The position numbers and the translations under genes are program-made. The notes below the pieces were generated by a model that saw only the letters and a list, made by a program, of their open reading frames with translations, was not told where the DNA came from and ran no database searches. A stretch of 39,517 nt of DNA, taken from positions 1-39,517 of the forward strand of contig CAZVDU010000018.1 in NCBI GenBank assembly GCA_964625615.1. The letters are read 5' to 3'. This DNA is from M269 sp964625615 (lineage in GTDB: Bacteria > Pseudomonadota > Gammaproteobacteria > Enterobacterales > Alteromonadaceae). Shown piece by piece: positions 8,066 to 16,157 of the stretch. How positions within the stretch are numbered: position 1 is the stretch's first letter; every line of letters begins with the position of its first letter.

Positions 8066-8422
8066 ATGAAAAAATTATTAACGACTTTGATTACTAGTAC
8101 CGTACTTGCAGCTTCTTTATCAACCGCAGTGAACGCTGGAGAACAGATTACTGTTAGTGGAAAACGACCTGACGCAATAGTCTTGAGTGGTGCAGACGCA
8201 ATGTACCTTAGATTATGTAATGCTGTGATCAGCAACAACAAATTAAATCTTCATTCAACGTTAAAGAGAGAACGCGTTAGTTATCAACAAATTCAAGACG
8301 GCCTTGTATGTAATGGACAGGATCCTGTCACATTCGCCATGTACAACGGTTCAGAAGAGACAGCTGAGCTTATTGCTAGGCGCACCCGAAAAGTCACGAG
8401 CACTATAGTGGCTAAAAACTGA
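8066..8422 (+). CDS. Small secreted protein, DUF3718-like (paralogue 2)
   Basis: A 118-aa protein with a signal peptide ending near NAGEQ (residues 1-24). The mature domain repeats the plan of the 104-aa neighbour: LCNAVISNNKLNL, STLKRERVSYQQIQDGLVCNG, DPVTFAMYNGSEETAELIARRT and a terminal VAKN. It differs by a short insertion after the signal peptide (ISVSGKRPDAIV-like region). The two cysteines are kept. The leader TGAGGAAAGAGAAATG is identical to that of the first copy, showing that the duplication included the ribosome binding site. The function is unknown. The pair may have diverged in expression or partner, since each has its own promoter region and terminator. Confidence 0.85.
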   Translation: MKKLLTTLITSTVLAASLSTAVNAGEQITVSGKRPDAIVLSGADAMYLRLCNAVISNNKLNLHSTLKRERVSYQQIQDGLVCNGQDPVTFAMYNGSEETAELIARRTRKVTSTIVAKN

Positions 8423-8450
8423 TGCCGCGAAAGCACTATATTGAATGTCA

Positions 8451-8475
8451 AAAAAGGAGCCTTTGCTCCTTTTTT
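8451..8475 (+). terminator. Rho-independent terminator after DUF3718-like gene 2
   Basis: Stem AAAAAGGAGC / GCTCCTTTTT with a CTTT loop and a T run, 28 bp after the stop codon. The stem core GGAGC/GCTCC is the same as in the terminator of the first paralogue. Confidence 0.9.
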
Positions 8476-8530
8476 CTTACCTTTGAGCGACTAAAAAGCA
8501 ACCCAAATCATTTCGATTACTTTTTGTCGA

Positions 8531-9004
8531 TTAAACCAAATTTAACACAGCTTCTGCACTACTGGCTTCAAATTGCCCGGGTTTGTCGATATTCAGTGCT
8601 GTGACAACACTATTATCAACAACCATAGCGTAACGTTGTGATCTCACGCCGCCAAAGGTTGCAGTGTCCATATCTAAGCCAATAGCTTTGGTAAATTCAG
8701 CACCGCCATCAGCTAACATAATAATGTCGCCTGCATGTTGGTCCTGGCCCCAACATTCCATAACAAAAGCGTCATTAACGGATAGACAAATGATGGTATC
8801 TACCCCTTTATTTTTGAATGCTTCTGCCTGTGCGATAAAGCCAGGTAAGTGCGCTTGTGAGCACGTTGGTGTAAACGCACCGGGAACTGCAAAAAGTACC
8901 ACTTTCTTACCGGCAAAAAGATCAGCTGTAGTCGGGTTAGATGCTTCACCGTTTTGCCTTAGGCTAAAAGTGACGTCAGGGAGAGTTTCGTTAACATTGA
9001 TCAT
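8531..9004 (-). CDS. Prx5-like peroxiredoxin
   Basis: A 157-aa cytoplasmic thiol peroxidase that reduces hydrogen peroxide and organic hydroperoxides with thioredoxin or glutaredoxin/glutathione. The peroxidatic Cys48 sits in PGAFTPTCS, the family's PxxxTxxC motif. The following HLPGF, ICLSVNDAFVM.CWG and RSQRYAMVVDN segments are characteristic of the Prx5 subfamily. The length is normal for the family without a fused glutaredoxin. AAGGA 7 nt before the ATG supports the start. It lies 38 bp downstream of rsmJ and may be read through from recG-rsmJ or have its own promoter. Confidence 0.9.
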   Translation of the reverse strand: MINVNETLPDVTFSLRQNGEASNPTTADLFAGKKVVLFAVPGAFTPTCSQAHLPGFIAQAEAFKNKGVDTIICLSVNDAFVMECWGQDQHAGDIIMLADGGAEFTKAIGLDMDTATFGGVRSQRYAMVVDNSVVTALNIDKPGQFEASSAEAVLNLV

Positions 9005-9042
9005 TGTATTTCCTTCATGAAGTTAATTAAATTGTGTGCCCG

Positions 9043-9825
9043 CTACCGCAAATACACATCAAATCGGTGTTTTTTACTACTGATATCCATATTGGGTTTT
9101 TTATTCGCTAAAAAAGGGGCATCGGCAGGTCTTTTAACCACAACGCGTTTTTTAGCCAAGTTTAAGGCAGGCTCAAGCAATAAATCTGCATCTTCGTCTG
9201 ACCCCAATAGCTTTTGGAATAAACGCATTTCTTTTTTGACCAGCGCTGATTTCTTTCTATGTGGAAACATAGGGTCGAGATAGACAACGTCGGGTGCTTC
9301 GTCTTGCCAATTACTCATCAATTGTGTGCTGACGCCGTGGCGTAATGAAAGTCGTTCGGTGATCCATCCACTCAATACGGTATCTTTCGATGCGCGATCT
9401 AAACCGTCAGCTAATAAGGCGGCGACGACAGGTGAACGTTCTAATAAGGTAACATGGCAGCCAAGACTGGCGAGTATAAAGCCATCTTGTCCAAGGCCTG
9501 CGGTTGCATCAACCACAGAAGGTGCGTTGTTTCCTTTTACACCGACGGCTTTTGCTATAGCTTCTTTTTTCAAGCCGCCGCCGTGTGAACGTCTATAGGT
9601 GAGTGCATCTGATGCAAAATCTACAAATACAGCGCCTGTTTTAGAACCATCTAACACTTTGAGCTCTAATCGTTCAGTTGTTTGCACTAACGCCAAATCA
9701 CTTAATGCTTCCTGTTGGAAAGGCAAAGCCCAAGTGTCAGCAATGGCTTCAGCTTTTGCTACACATTCGTTGTCATACGCTATAACAGGAACCATCTGTG
9801 CTGCTTGGTGTTTAGGCTTGTCCAT
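9043..9825 (-). CDS. rsmJ: 16S rRNA (guanine1516-N2)-methyltransferase
   Basis: A 260-aa AdoMet-dependent enzyme that methylates G1516 of 16S rRNA. Family hallmarks visible are VVDATAGLGQDGFILASLGCHVTLLERSP (AdoMet-binding motif I and the acidic residue after strand 2) and the YLDPMFPHRKKSALVKKEMRLFQ catalytic segment. The C-terminal RVVVKRP and KKHRFDVYL pieces also match. Its start codon overlaps the end of recG by 14 bp, so the two are probably translationally coupled. In E. coli rsmJ lies elsewhere, beside prlC. Confidence 0.92.
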   Translation of the reverse strand: MDKPKHQAAQMVPVIAYDNECVAKAEAIADTWALPFQQEALSDLALVQTTERLELKVLDGSKTGAVFVDFASDALTYRRSHGGGLKKEAIAKAVGVKGNNAPSVVDATAGLGQDGFILASLGCHVTLLERSPVVAALLADGLDRASKDTVLSGWITERLSLRHGVSTQLMSNWQDEAPDVVYLDPMFPHRKKSALVKKEMRLFQKLLGSDEDADLLLEPALNLAKKRVVVKRPADAPFLANKKPNMDISSKKHRFDVYLR

Positions 9826-11887
9826 AATGTTCTCTACTCCCTAACCAGCGATTGATAATAGCCTGTGCAAAGCTAGGGTACTGTTGCCATAAATGCTCAG
9901 CAATGGAGTGCACCTGTGGAATTAATGCTTGGTCGCGCATCAGGTCAGCGATACGCATATCAGCTAGCCCAGTTTGCTTTGTTCCTAAAAACTCACCAGG
10001 TCCTCTAATCTCTAGATCTTCTTGCGCAATGATAAATCCGTCATTGGTTTGCCGCAAAACCCCAAGCCTTTTCTGTGCTGTCTTCGATAAGGGGCTTTGA
10101 TACATCAAAACACAGTGACTTTCTACGGAGCCTCGACCTACGCGACCTCTCAGCTGATGAAGTTGTGCTAAGCCCAGGCGTTCAGGGTTTTCAATAATCA
10201 TCAAGCTCGCATTAGGTACATCTACACCGACTTCGATGACGGTTGTCGCGACTAACACATCTAACTCACCTTGCTTAAATTCATCCATGATTTGTTGTTT
10301 TTCAGGACCTTTTAAACGGCCATGAACTAAGCCAACTTTTAAATCGGGTAAAGCAGTTTTGATAACAATGCAAGCATCCTCGGCAGCCTGTGCTTGCAGT
10401 ACGTCTGACTCTTCAATCAGTGTGCACACCCAATACACCTGCCTATTTTCGTTCTTACAGGCATTATGCACTCTTTCAAGCACTTGCTCTCGACGTAAAT
10501 CTGGGATGGCAGCTGTTGTGACGGGTGTTCTTCCTGGGGGTAGTTCATCAATGATCGAGGTGTCTAGGTCAGCATAGGCTGTCATAGCTAGTGTCCGCGG
10601 AATAGGAGTGGCTGTCATAATCAATTGATGGGGATGCTGACCGTCTTTCTCCCCTTTTTCTCGAAGTGCTAAGCGCTGGTGTACGCCGAAGCGGTGTTGC
10701 TCGTCAACAATAATGAGCGCGAGGTTGGCATACTCTACTTGCTCTTGAAATACGGCATGTGTACCCACGAGCATCTGAATGTCGCCGCTTTTAATTTGCT
10801 CCAGAGCTTCTCGCCTTTTTTTACCTGTTAGCTTGCCAGCCAGCCAGCCCACCTTAATGTCCATAGGCGACAACCACGACTCAAAACCGCTGGCATGTTG
10901 TTCTGCCAACAACTCTGTTGGGGCCATTAATGCGACTTGATAGCCTTGTTTAATGACGGCGAGTGCGGCCAGTGCAGCGACTAATGTTTTACCCGAACCA
11001 ACATCGCCTTGTACAAGCCTCATCATCGGTGTTTTTGCTGAGATGTCCTGATAAATATCTTCAGTAACACGCAGCTGTGCCTGTGTTGGTGTGAAAGGCA
11101 GGCCCTTGATAAAGGTATTGATTGCCTTTCTGTCGATAGTGACGGAAGCGGCTGCAAGTTGGATACTGTGTTGTCGGCTCTTAAGCACGCTTAAGTGATG
11201 TGCCAACAACTCTTCCATAATGAGCCGTTGTTGTGCTGGGTGTTCGGCTTCTTCAAGAGTGTCTAAAGAAACCTCTGCCGGTGGTCTGTGCACTAAGATT
11301 AGAGCATCTTTAAGACTTATTTGCGTTGGGTATAAGCCTTCGGGTAGTAGTTCTGCAAGGGCGCCTTTTTCTAAATACTTAAGTGCTTGTTCGGTTAATT
11401 GCCTGAGACTTGCTTGTCTTAATCCGTCAGTGGTTGGGTAGACTGGGGTTAGCACATCACTGACCGTTTGCGTTACACCTTGTTTTATCGCTTTATATTC
11501 TGGATGCATCATCTCTAGACCATGCTTACCACGCCGAACTTCACCAAAACATTGGATCTGTGTACCTTCCGACAAGTTATTTTTTTGTGCCGCGGAAAAG
11601 TGGAAAAAACGTAGGATTAAAGACCCTGAAGGATCGTTAATACGAACCACGAGCATGCGCTTTCGGCCAAATTGAACATCACAGCTTTTAACTTCACCAC
11701 TCACACTAACATGCATACCTGGTAAGGCATCCTTGATAGGACATATACGAGTCCTATCCTCATAGCGCAGAGGCAAGTGAAACAACAAGTCCTGGACGGT
11801 TTCAATATTGAGCTTATGTAGCTTTTCGGCGACTTTGCTGCCGACACCTTTTAATTGCGTCAGTGGAGTGTTGGCTAGCGCTTGCAT
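9812..11887 (-). CDS. recG: ATP-dependent DNA helicase RecG
   Basis: A 691-aa helicase (E. coli 693 aa) that rewinds and reverses stalled replication forks and processes Holliday junctions. The N-terminal wedge/OB domain spans about residues 1-240 (LTQLKGVGSKVAEKLHKLNI is the typical beginning). Motif I is GDVGSGKT near residue 297, motif II is DEQH, motif III is MTATPIPRT and motif VI is QLRGRVGRG. The TRG-like C-terminal region with LEIRGPGEFLGTKQ is also present. It belongs to the ancestral gmk-rpoZ-spoT-trmH-recG neighbourhood, but here is separated from trmH by two unrelated genes. Confidence 0.96.
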   Translation of the reverse strand: MQALANTPLTQLKGVGSKVAEKLHKLNIETVQDLLFHLPLRYEDRTRICPIKDALPGMHVSVSGEVKSCDVQFGRKRMLVVRINDPSGSLILRFFHFSAAQKNNLSEGTQIQCFGEVRRGKHGLEMMHPEYKAIKQGVTQTVSDVLTPVYPTTDGLRQASLRQLTEQALKYLEKGALAELLPEGLYPTQISLKDALILVHRPPAEVSLDTLEEAEHPAQQRLIMEELLAHHLSVLKSRQHSIQLAAASVTIDRKAINTFIKGLPFTPTQAQLRVTEDIYQDISAKTPMMRLVQGDVGSGKTLVAALAALAVIKQGYQVALMAPTELLAEQHASGFESWLSPMDIKVGWLAGKLTGKKRREALEQIKSGDIQMLVGTHAVFQEQVEYANLALIIVDEQHRFGVHQRLALREKGEKDGQHPHQLIMTATPIPRTLAMTAYADLDTSIIDELPPGRTPVTTAAIPDLRREQVLERVHNACKNENRQVYWVCTLIEESDVLQAQAAEDACIVIKTALPDLKVGLVHGRLKGPEKQQIMDEFKQGELDVLVATTVIEVGVDVPNASLMIIENPERLGLAQLHQLRGRVGRGSVESHCVLMYQSPLSKTAQKRLGVLRQTNDGFIIAQEDLEIRGPGEFLGTKQTGLADMRIADLMRDQALIPQVHSIAEHLWQQYPSFAQAIINRWLGSREHYGQA

Positions 11888-12040
11888 GGAATGGTCTAGT
11901 TCAAATGGTGTATGCTTGTACAGTATTCAGTAATATAAAAGAATTTAACCAGTAAAGCCAATAGATCTCGTTACTGTTTCAAAAAACATAACCTTTAGTT
12001 AGTCGCTGCTCTATATCGAATGGTGTGAGGGTATTTTTGT

Positions 12041-12062
12041 TTACCTCTACGGTTAGAGGTAA
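12041..12062. repeat. Perfect 9-bp inverted repeat between recG and the NIT chemoreceptor
   Basis: Arms TTACCTCTA and TAGAGGTAA with a CGGT loop, in the 280-bp divergent spacer and about 106 bp upstream of the chemoreceptor start. There is no T run on either strand, so it does not look like a terminator. It could be an operator or a leader-RNA hairpin. Nothing else recognisable is seen in 11888-12167. Confidence 0.55.
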
Positions 12063-12167
12063 GACGACCTGTTGTGCCCATGCTTAATCGTGCAAACCAC
12101 TGAAACTGAACTACTATTAAAAATAATCCGTACCCACTATAAATAATTTTACCTTCAGGAAACATAT

Positions 12168-14162
12168 ATGTCTTGGATTTTGCGTAGACTGTCAATCATA
12201 CAAATATCAATAGTGAGCCTCGTTATATTCTCTGTTGCTCTTATTGTATTGGCATCAATCAGCATCTACTCATCTTGGGTGTCATTAAGCAACGCAAAGT
12301 CAGATGCCCAACTTGTCATCCTTATGGATAGGCTAGAGAAAGTAGCTCATAACCATGCTGTTGAGAGAGGTTTAACAGCAGGGTATTTGGGCGCACCATC
12401 ACCTGAGCTTAAGTCTCGGTTAGCAGATCAAAGGAACAAGGCTGATCAATCCATCGCCAGCCTCAGACAACAAGTCCAAAATGAGAAGGTTACAGTCTTT
12501 GGCATCGACGCTACCATAAGTATTTTACTTGACCAAGTTGCACAAAAAAATGTGGTGCGTAAGCAAGTTGACGATCTGAATGCATCTTCAGCGTTTGGCT
12601 ATTACAGTGAATTAAATAAAAGGGCGCTTGATGTTGCTCAAATATTGCGTAGTCATTTTCACGACAACAACTTGCAACAGGAGGTTGGCAGTGCGCTGAA
12701 CTTGGCATGGTTCAAAGAACGCGCTGGGCAAGCAAGGGGAAAAATTAATGGGGTATTAGCCAGTGGACAGCTTTCCGACGTTGCTAAAAATGATATAGGC
12801 CGTTATATCGGCGAAATCGCTACTATTACCCAATACTTAACCAACCTATTAGAAGGTAATTTAAAGTCTGAGTTTCAAGGTGTTATTAATAATCAGCAAA
12901 GCCAGAGTATTAGCAGTACGCACAGTAAAGTACTGTCTGTGAGCGGCAGTGTTGCTGATCAGGGTTTACCGTCGGCTAATGAGTGGTTTGCCGATGCCAC
13001 AAAACAAATTGGAGCCGTGAAAGGTGTATTAGATAAACAATGGAACTTAGCGCATGAAAAGGTAGAAGAAGCGCAAGCTAGAGCATTTCGGCTTTTTGTC
13101 TTTGAGATCGTGCTTGTTATCTCTGTTTTAATTTTGTTAGCAGCACTCAATACGTTCTTAATTAAGTCGCTCAACTATAAGTTATGTTTACTCACTAAGC
13201 AGTTGCGTAAAGTGTCCGATGAGGGTGACCTTACGACCGATGTTCGAATTGATGGTGCCGATGAATTAGGTGATATATCGCGAGCAATACACGAAACTAT
13301 TTATGCTTTTAAAGACCTCATCGTTGGTATGGCAACGTCGATACAAGCGAGCAGTGGACTCGGTGAGAAGTTACATGACGTTACGTCGCAAGTGGTGTCG
13401 GATGCTGAATCGACACAGAAGATGGCGACCAATATCGCCACTTCTATTGAAGAGATGGCCTCAACCAGCGTTGAAATTGCAAGTTCTGCTTCAAGCTCAT
13501 TACAGGCGAGTGATACGTTAAATGAGAAAATTGAAGACACAAGGAACGTAAATGTGCAAACAACGCAGGCAATGCAAGCTTTGGCTTCGGGCATGATCGC
13601 AGTAGAAGAAAAAGCGGACCAGATGGAAGAACAAGTGAGTTCTATTACCGGTATTCTTGAGACTATTAATTCATTGGCAGAACAAACTAACTTGCTGGCA
13701 CTTAACGCGGCCATTGAAGCAGCAAGAGCCGGAGAAGCAGGGCGTGGCTTTGCCGTTGTTGCAGACGAAGTACGTAACTTGGCTAAAGGAAGTAAAGACT
13801 CTTCGGACCGTATTTCACACCTGCTAGATGATCTGCAATCGGCGAGTAACGAGGTATTTGCAGCGATTAAGAGTAACACGGCCACGGTCCAAGAGACGGT
13901 AGAAAGGGCTTACGGCGCGAATCAAATATCGATGGAGCTTAAAGAGCAGGCGAAGCAAGTTGAGGAACTATCAACTCTGGTGTCGACCAGTGCTGAGCAA
14001 CAATCGGAGGTGGCAAAACAGATATCGTCCGACATTACTAAAGTGTTAGAAGCTGCTAATGATGAGCTTGAAGCAGCGAAAGAAATGAAAGAGATCTTTA
14101 GTAGCATGAATGCGAACGGTAATACGCTACAAATGACGATTGATAATTTTAAAATTAATTAG
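12168..14162 (+). CDS. Methyl-accepting chemotaxis protein with NIT-type sensor
   Basis: A 664-aa transmembrane chemoreceptor. The first membrane helix is at about residues 10-36 and the second at about 306-330. The large periplasmic domain between them has an all-helical character with LMDRLEKVAHNHAVERGLTAGYL...RLADQRNKADQSI. This pattern is typical of the NIT domain, which senses nitrate/nitrite in characterised members. A HAMP linker follows. The signalling domain carries the invariant hairpin tip (EQTNLLALNAAIEAARAGE.GRGFAVVADEVR), which docks CheA and CheW. CAGGAAA precedes the ATG. No che genes are nearby, so it feeds a core pathway elsewhere. The ligand is inferred from the domain only. 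Confidence 0.9.
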   Translation: MSWILRRLSIIQISIVSLVIFSVALIVLASISIYSSWVSLSNAKSDAQLVILMDRLEKVAHNHAVERGLTAGYLGAPSPELKSRLADQRNKADQSIASLRQQVQNEKVTVFGIDATISILLDQVAQKNVVRKQVDDLNASSAFGYYSELNKRALDVAQILRSHFHDNNLQQEVGSALNLAWFKERAGQARGKINGVLASGQLSDVAKNDIGRYIGEIATITQYLTNLLEGNLKSEFQGVINNQQSQSISSTHSKVLSVSGSVADQGLPSANEWFADATKQIGAVKGVLDKQWNLAHEKVEEAQARAFRLFVFEIVLVISVLILLAALNTFLIKSLNYKLCLLTKQLRKVSDEGDLTTDVRIDGADELGDISRAIHETIYAFKDLIVGMATSIQASSGLGEKLHDVTSQVVSDAESTQKMATNIATSIEEMASTSVEIASSASSSLQASDTLNEKIEDTRNVNVQTTQAMQALASGMIAVEEKADQMEEQVSSITGILETINSLAEQTNLLALNAAIEAARAGEAGRGFAVVADEVRNLAKGSKDSSDRISHLLDDLQSASNEVFAAIKSNTATVQETVERAYGANQISMELKEQAKQVEELSTLVSTSAEQQSEVAKQISSDITKVLEAANDELEAAKEMKEIFSSMNANGNTLQMTIDNFKIN

Positions 14163-14180
14163 GATTAACTCATTAGGAAC

Positions 14181-14208
14181 AAAAAAGGCCGATTACTCGG
14201 CCTTTTTT
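14181..14208. terminator. Bidirectional rho-independent terminator
   Basis: Stem AAAAAAGGCCGA / TCGGCCTTTTTT with a TTAC loop. The A run and T run flank the GC core, so it can stop transcription of both the chemoreceptor (plus) and the convergent secreted redoxin gene (minus). Confidence 0.92.
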
Positions 14209-14226
14209 AAAAACTTACTGGTACCA

Positions 14227-14853
14227 CTAGAGTGACAAGCGTGCTGCTTGGAACAATAACTCAGAAGAAATTCTGACTTTGTAATCAGGGTTTACATAGT
14301 TAAACTTAATTAAGCCCTGCTGATCAGCAATAAAAATTGCAGGTGCAGGAAGTACGCGGCGTTTAGTGCCGTCTTCCAGCATTGTGTCGGCGCCTATTTT
14401 GCTTGAGCGAGCTGCAATTTCTTCTGGTAAGAAGAAACCTATACCGAACGCTTTCGTTGCTTCAAGGCTGTTATCAGACAACAACTTAACAGCGAACTTA
14501 GTATCTAACTTTTGCTCTTGTAGTCTTTCTGGAGACTCCGGTGAAATGGCAACGATTTGATAACCTAAGTTTACCATACGCTTTTCTATGTCTTTAAGAC
14601 CCGCAAGCTGTCTGCTGCAATAAGGGCACCAACCACCACGATAGAATAAAATAACGGTAGGCTTCTCGTTCACGATATCTTTTAGTTTAACGGACTTCCC
14701 GTCAAACGTTTGGACGGTAACATCAGGAATACTTTGTCCATTAAGTAGAGGGGTAACATCTTTTGCTTGCTCAGCAAATTGGTTACGGTCGAGTGCTTGA
14801 GCGTTGGAAACTATACCAAAAGCAAGCATAGCGACGAGCATAAAAATACGCAT
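14227..14853 (-). CDS. Periplasmic AhpC/TSA-family thioredoxin-fold protein
   Basis: A 208-aa protein with a signal peptide (MRIFMLVAMLAFGIVSNAQA, cleavage after residue 20). It is followed by a peroxiredoxin-like domain. The active centre is FYRGGWCPYCSRQL, with Cys76 and Cys79 in a thioredoxin-like CPYC arrangement. It probably acts in the periplasm as a thiol-disulfide or peroxide-reducing enzyme. The family (peroxiredoxin-like, AhpC/TSA) is clear; the substrate is not. It is transcribed toward the shared terminator with the chemoreceptor and is separated from trmH by about 200 bp. Confidence 0.82.
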   Translation of the reverse strand: MRIFMLVAMLAFGIVSNAQALDRNQFAEQAKDVTPLLNGQSIPDVTVQTFDGKSVKLKDIVNEKPTVILFYRGGWCPYCSRQLAGLKDIEKRMVNLGYQIVAISPESPERLQEQKLDTKFAVKLLSDNSLEATKAFGIGFFLPEEIAARSSKIGADTMLEDGTKRRVLPAPAIFIADQQGLIKFNYVNPDYKVRISSELLFQAARLSL

Positions 14854-15052
14854 GGGTGTTTTTTCTCCTATAATTTAAACAGTTAAGACCTGTCCGCGAG
14901 TGCTTACATTTCGAGCTCTTAATCTGATCCGATGAGTTTGTACCGAGTGGTCACGATTGTAACAATGTATTTCAATAGCGGCTAATAAACAAACCTGAAA
15001 CTAAAGTGTCGGGTGTAAAGATATTAGCGTGCGATCGACTCCGCACATGAGG

Positions 15053-15742
15053 TTAATTTGTGTGAGACTGCTGCATGGCATGCCACCAATTGTCGTCTGC
15101 GACTATTTCACCTTGAGGATTAATGGTTGGAAGCGGTAAGTCCCTTAGTGTCCAATGTTGGTAGAGGTCAGGGTATCCATTTGAAAACAAAATAGTTTGC
15201 CGTGTTTCCTCTGGCAACATGCGCCTGTCATATAAACCGGCTAGCTGTCGTTGCCTTTGTGCTTCGTACAATATCAAGGCTGTAGCGACAGAAACATTGA
15301 GTGATTGCACCATGCCCATCATTGGGATCACAATCGCATGATCAGCGATTTCAATGGCTTTGCTGGATACACCGTATTTCTCTTGTCCAACAACAATGGC
15401 GGTTGGTTTGCAATAATCAATCTCTCGAAAATCAACAGCTTGATCGGAGAAATTGGTTACTAACACCTGCATCCCCTGTTGCTGTTTTAAGCCCGTTAAT
15501 GTCGACTCAATATCATCGCTTTGTTGTAAGTCTATCCAATGTTGGCTGCCTTTAGCTGTTCCACTTCTAAGTTCGAATGCTTTGTCGAGTACCATGTGTA
15601 AACGATGCACACCGACGGCTTCGCAGCTGCGAATAATGGCAGAAATATTATGCGGTTTATTGACCTGATCCATACACACGGTCAGGTCAGTTTGCCGTTG
15701 ATTGAGAACCTGAGTGATCCTCTGATAACGTTCGGGTGTCAA
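15053..15742 (-). CDS. trmH: tRNA (guanosine(18)-2'-O)-methyltransferase
   Basis: A 229-aa SpoU/TrmH-family SPOUT enzyme methylating the ribose of G18 in the D-loop of tRNA. Typical segments are MTPERYQRITQVLNQRQTDL at the N-terminus, KPHNISAIIRSCEAVGV (motif 1 with the catalytic Arg), AIVVGQEKYGVS (motif 2) and IPMMGMVQSLNVSVATALILYEA (motif 3, knot and AdoMet loop). The order spoT-trmH is as in E. coli, but ridA is inserted between them. It begins 9 bp after the ridA stop, so it is in the same operon. Confidence 0.95.
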   Translation of the reverse strand: MTPERYQRITQVLNQRQTDLTVCMDQVNKPHNISAIIRSCEAVGVHRLHMVLDKAFELRSGTAKGSQHWIDLQQSDDIESTLTGLKQQQGMQVLVTNFSDQAVDFREIDYCKPTAIVVGQEKYGVSSKAIEIADHAIVIPMMGMVQSLNVSVATALILYEAQRQRQLAGLYDRRMLPEETRQTILFSNGYPDLYQHWTLRDLPLPTINPQGEIVADDNWWHAMQQSHTN

Positions 15743-15751
15743 AGTAGAGGG

Positions 15752-16138
15752 CTATTCAGCGATATGCATCACGCCATCAATTTCGATTTGTGAGCCTTTA
15801 GGCAAACCTGCAACTTCAATGGCTGCGCGCGCCGGGTAGGGCTCCTCGAAATAAGTCGCCATGATTTCATTTACCGTGGCGAAATTGCCTAGGTCAATCA
15901 TAAAGATATTAACCTTAACCAAGTCACTCATACTCCCGCCAGCTGCTTCACACACTGCTTTTAAATTGTTGAAAACTTGAATAGTTTGGTCACGAAAGTC
16001 ATCTGAGACCATTTCCATGGTTGATGGAACAAGAGGGATTTGGCCTGAGACATAGACTGTAGGGCCAACTTTGACTGCCTGACTATATGTACCAATAGCA
16101 GCAGGCGCATTATCTGTGTGGATAATGGATTTTGACAT
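15752..16138 (-). CDS. ridA: RidA family 2-iminobutanoate/2-iminopropanoate deaminase
   Basis: A 128-aa trimeric YjgF/YER057c/UK114 protein that hydrolyses reactive enamine/imine intermediates released by PLP enzymes such as threonine dehydratase. Recognisable signatures are IIHTDNAPAAIGTYSQAV at the N-terminus, VYVSGQIPL, the conserved Arg in YPARAAIEVAGLPKG and the terminal EIDGVMHI. It lies 19 bp after spoT, an association common in gammaproteobacteria outside the enterics. Confidence 0.95.
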   Translation of the reverse strand: MSKSIIHTDNAPAAIGTYSQAVKVGPTVYVSGQIPLVPSTMEMVSDDFRDQTIQVFNNLKAVCEAAGGSMSDLVKVNIFMIDLGNFATVNEIMATYFEEPYPARAAIEVAGLPKGSQIEIDGVMHIAE

Positions 16139-16157
16139 GATAATACCTTAATACGTG

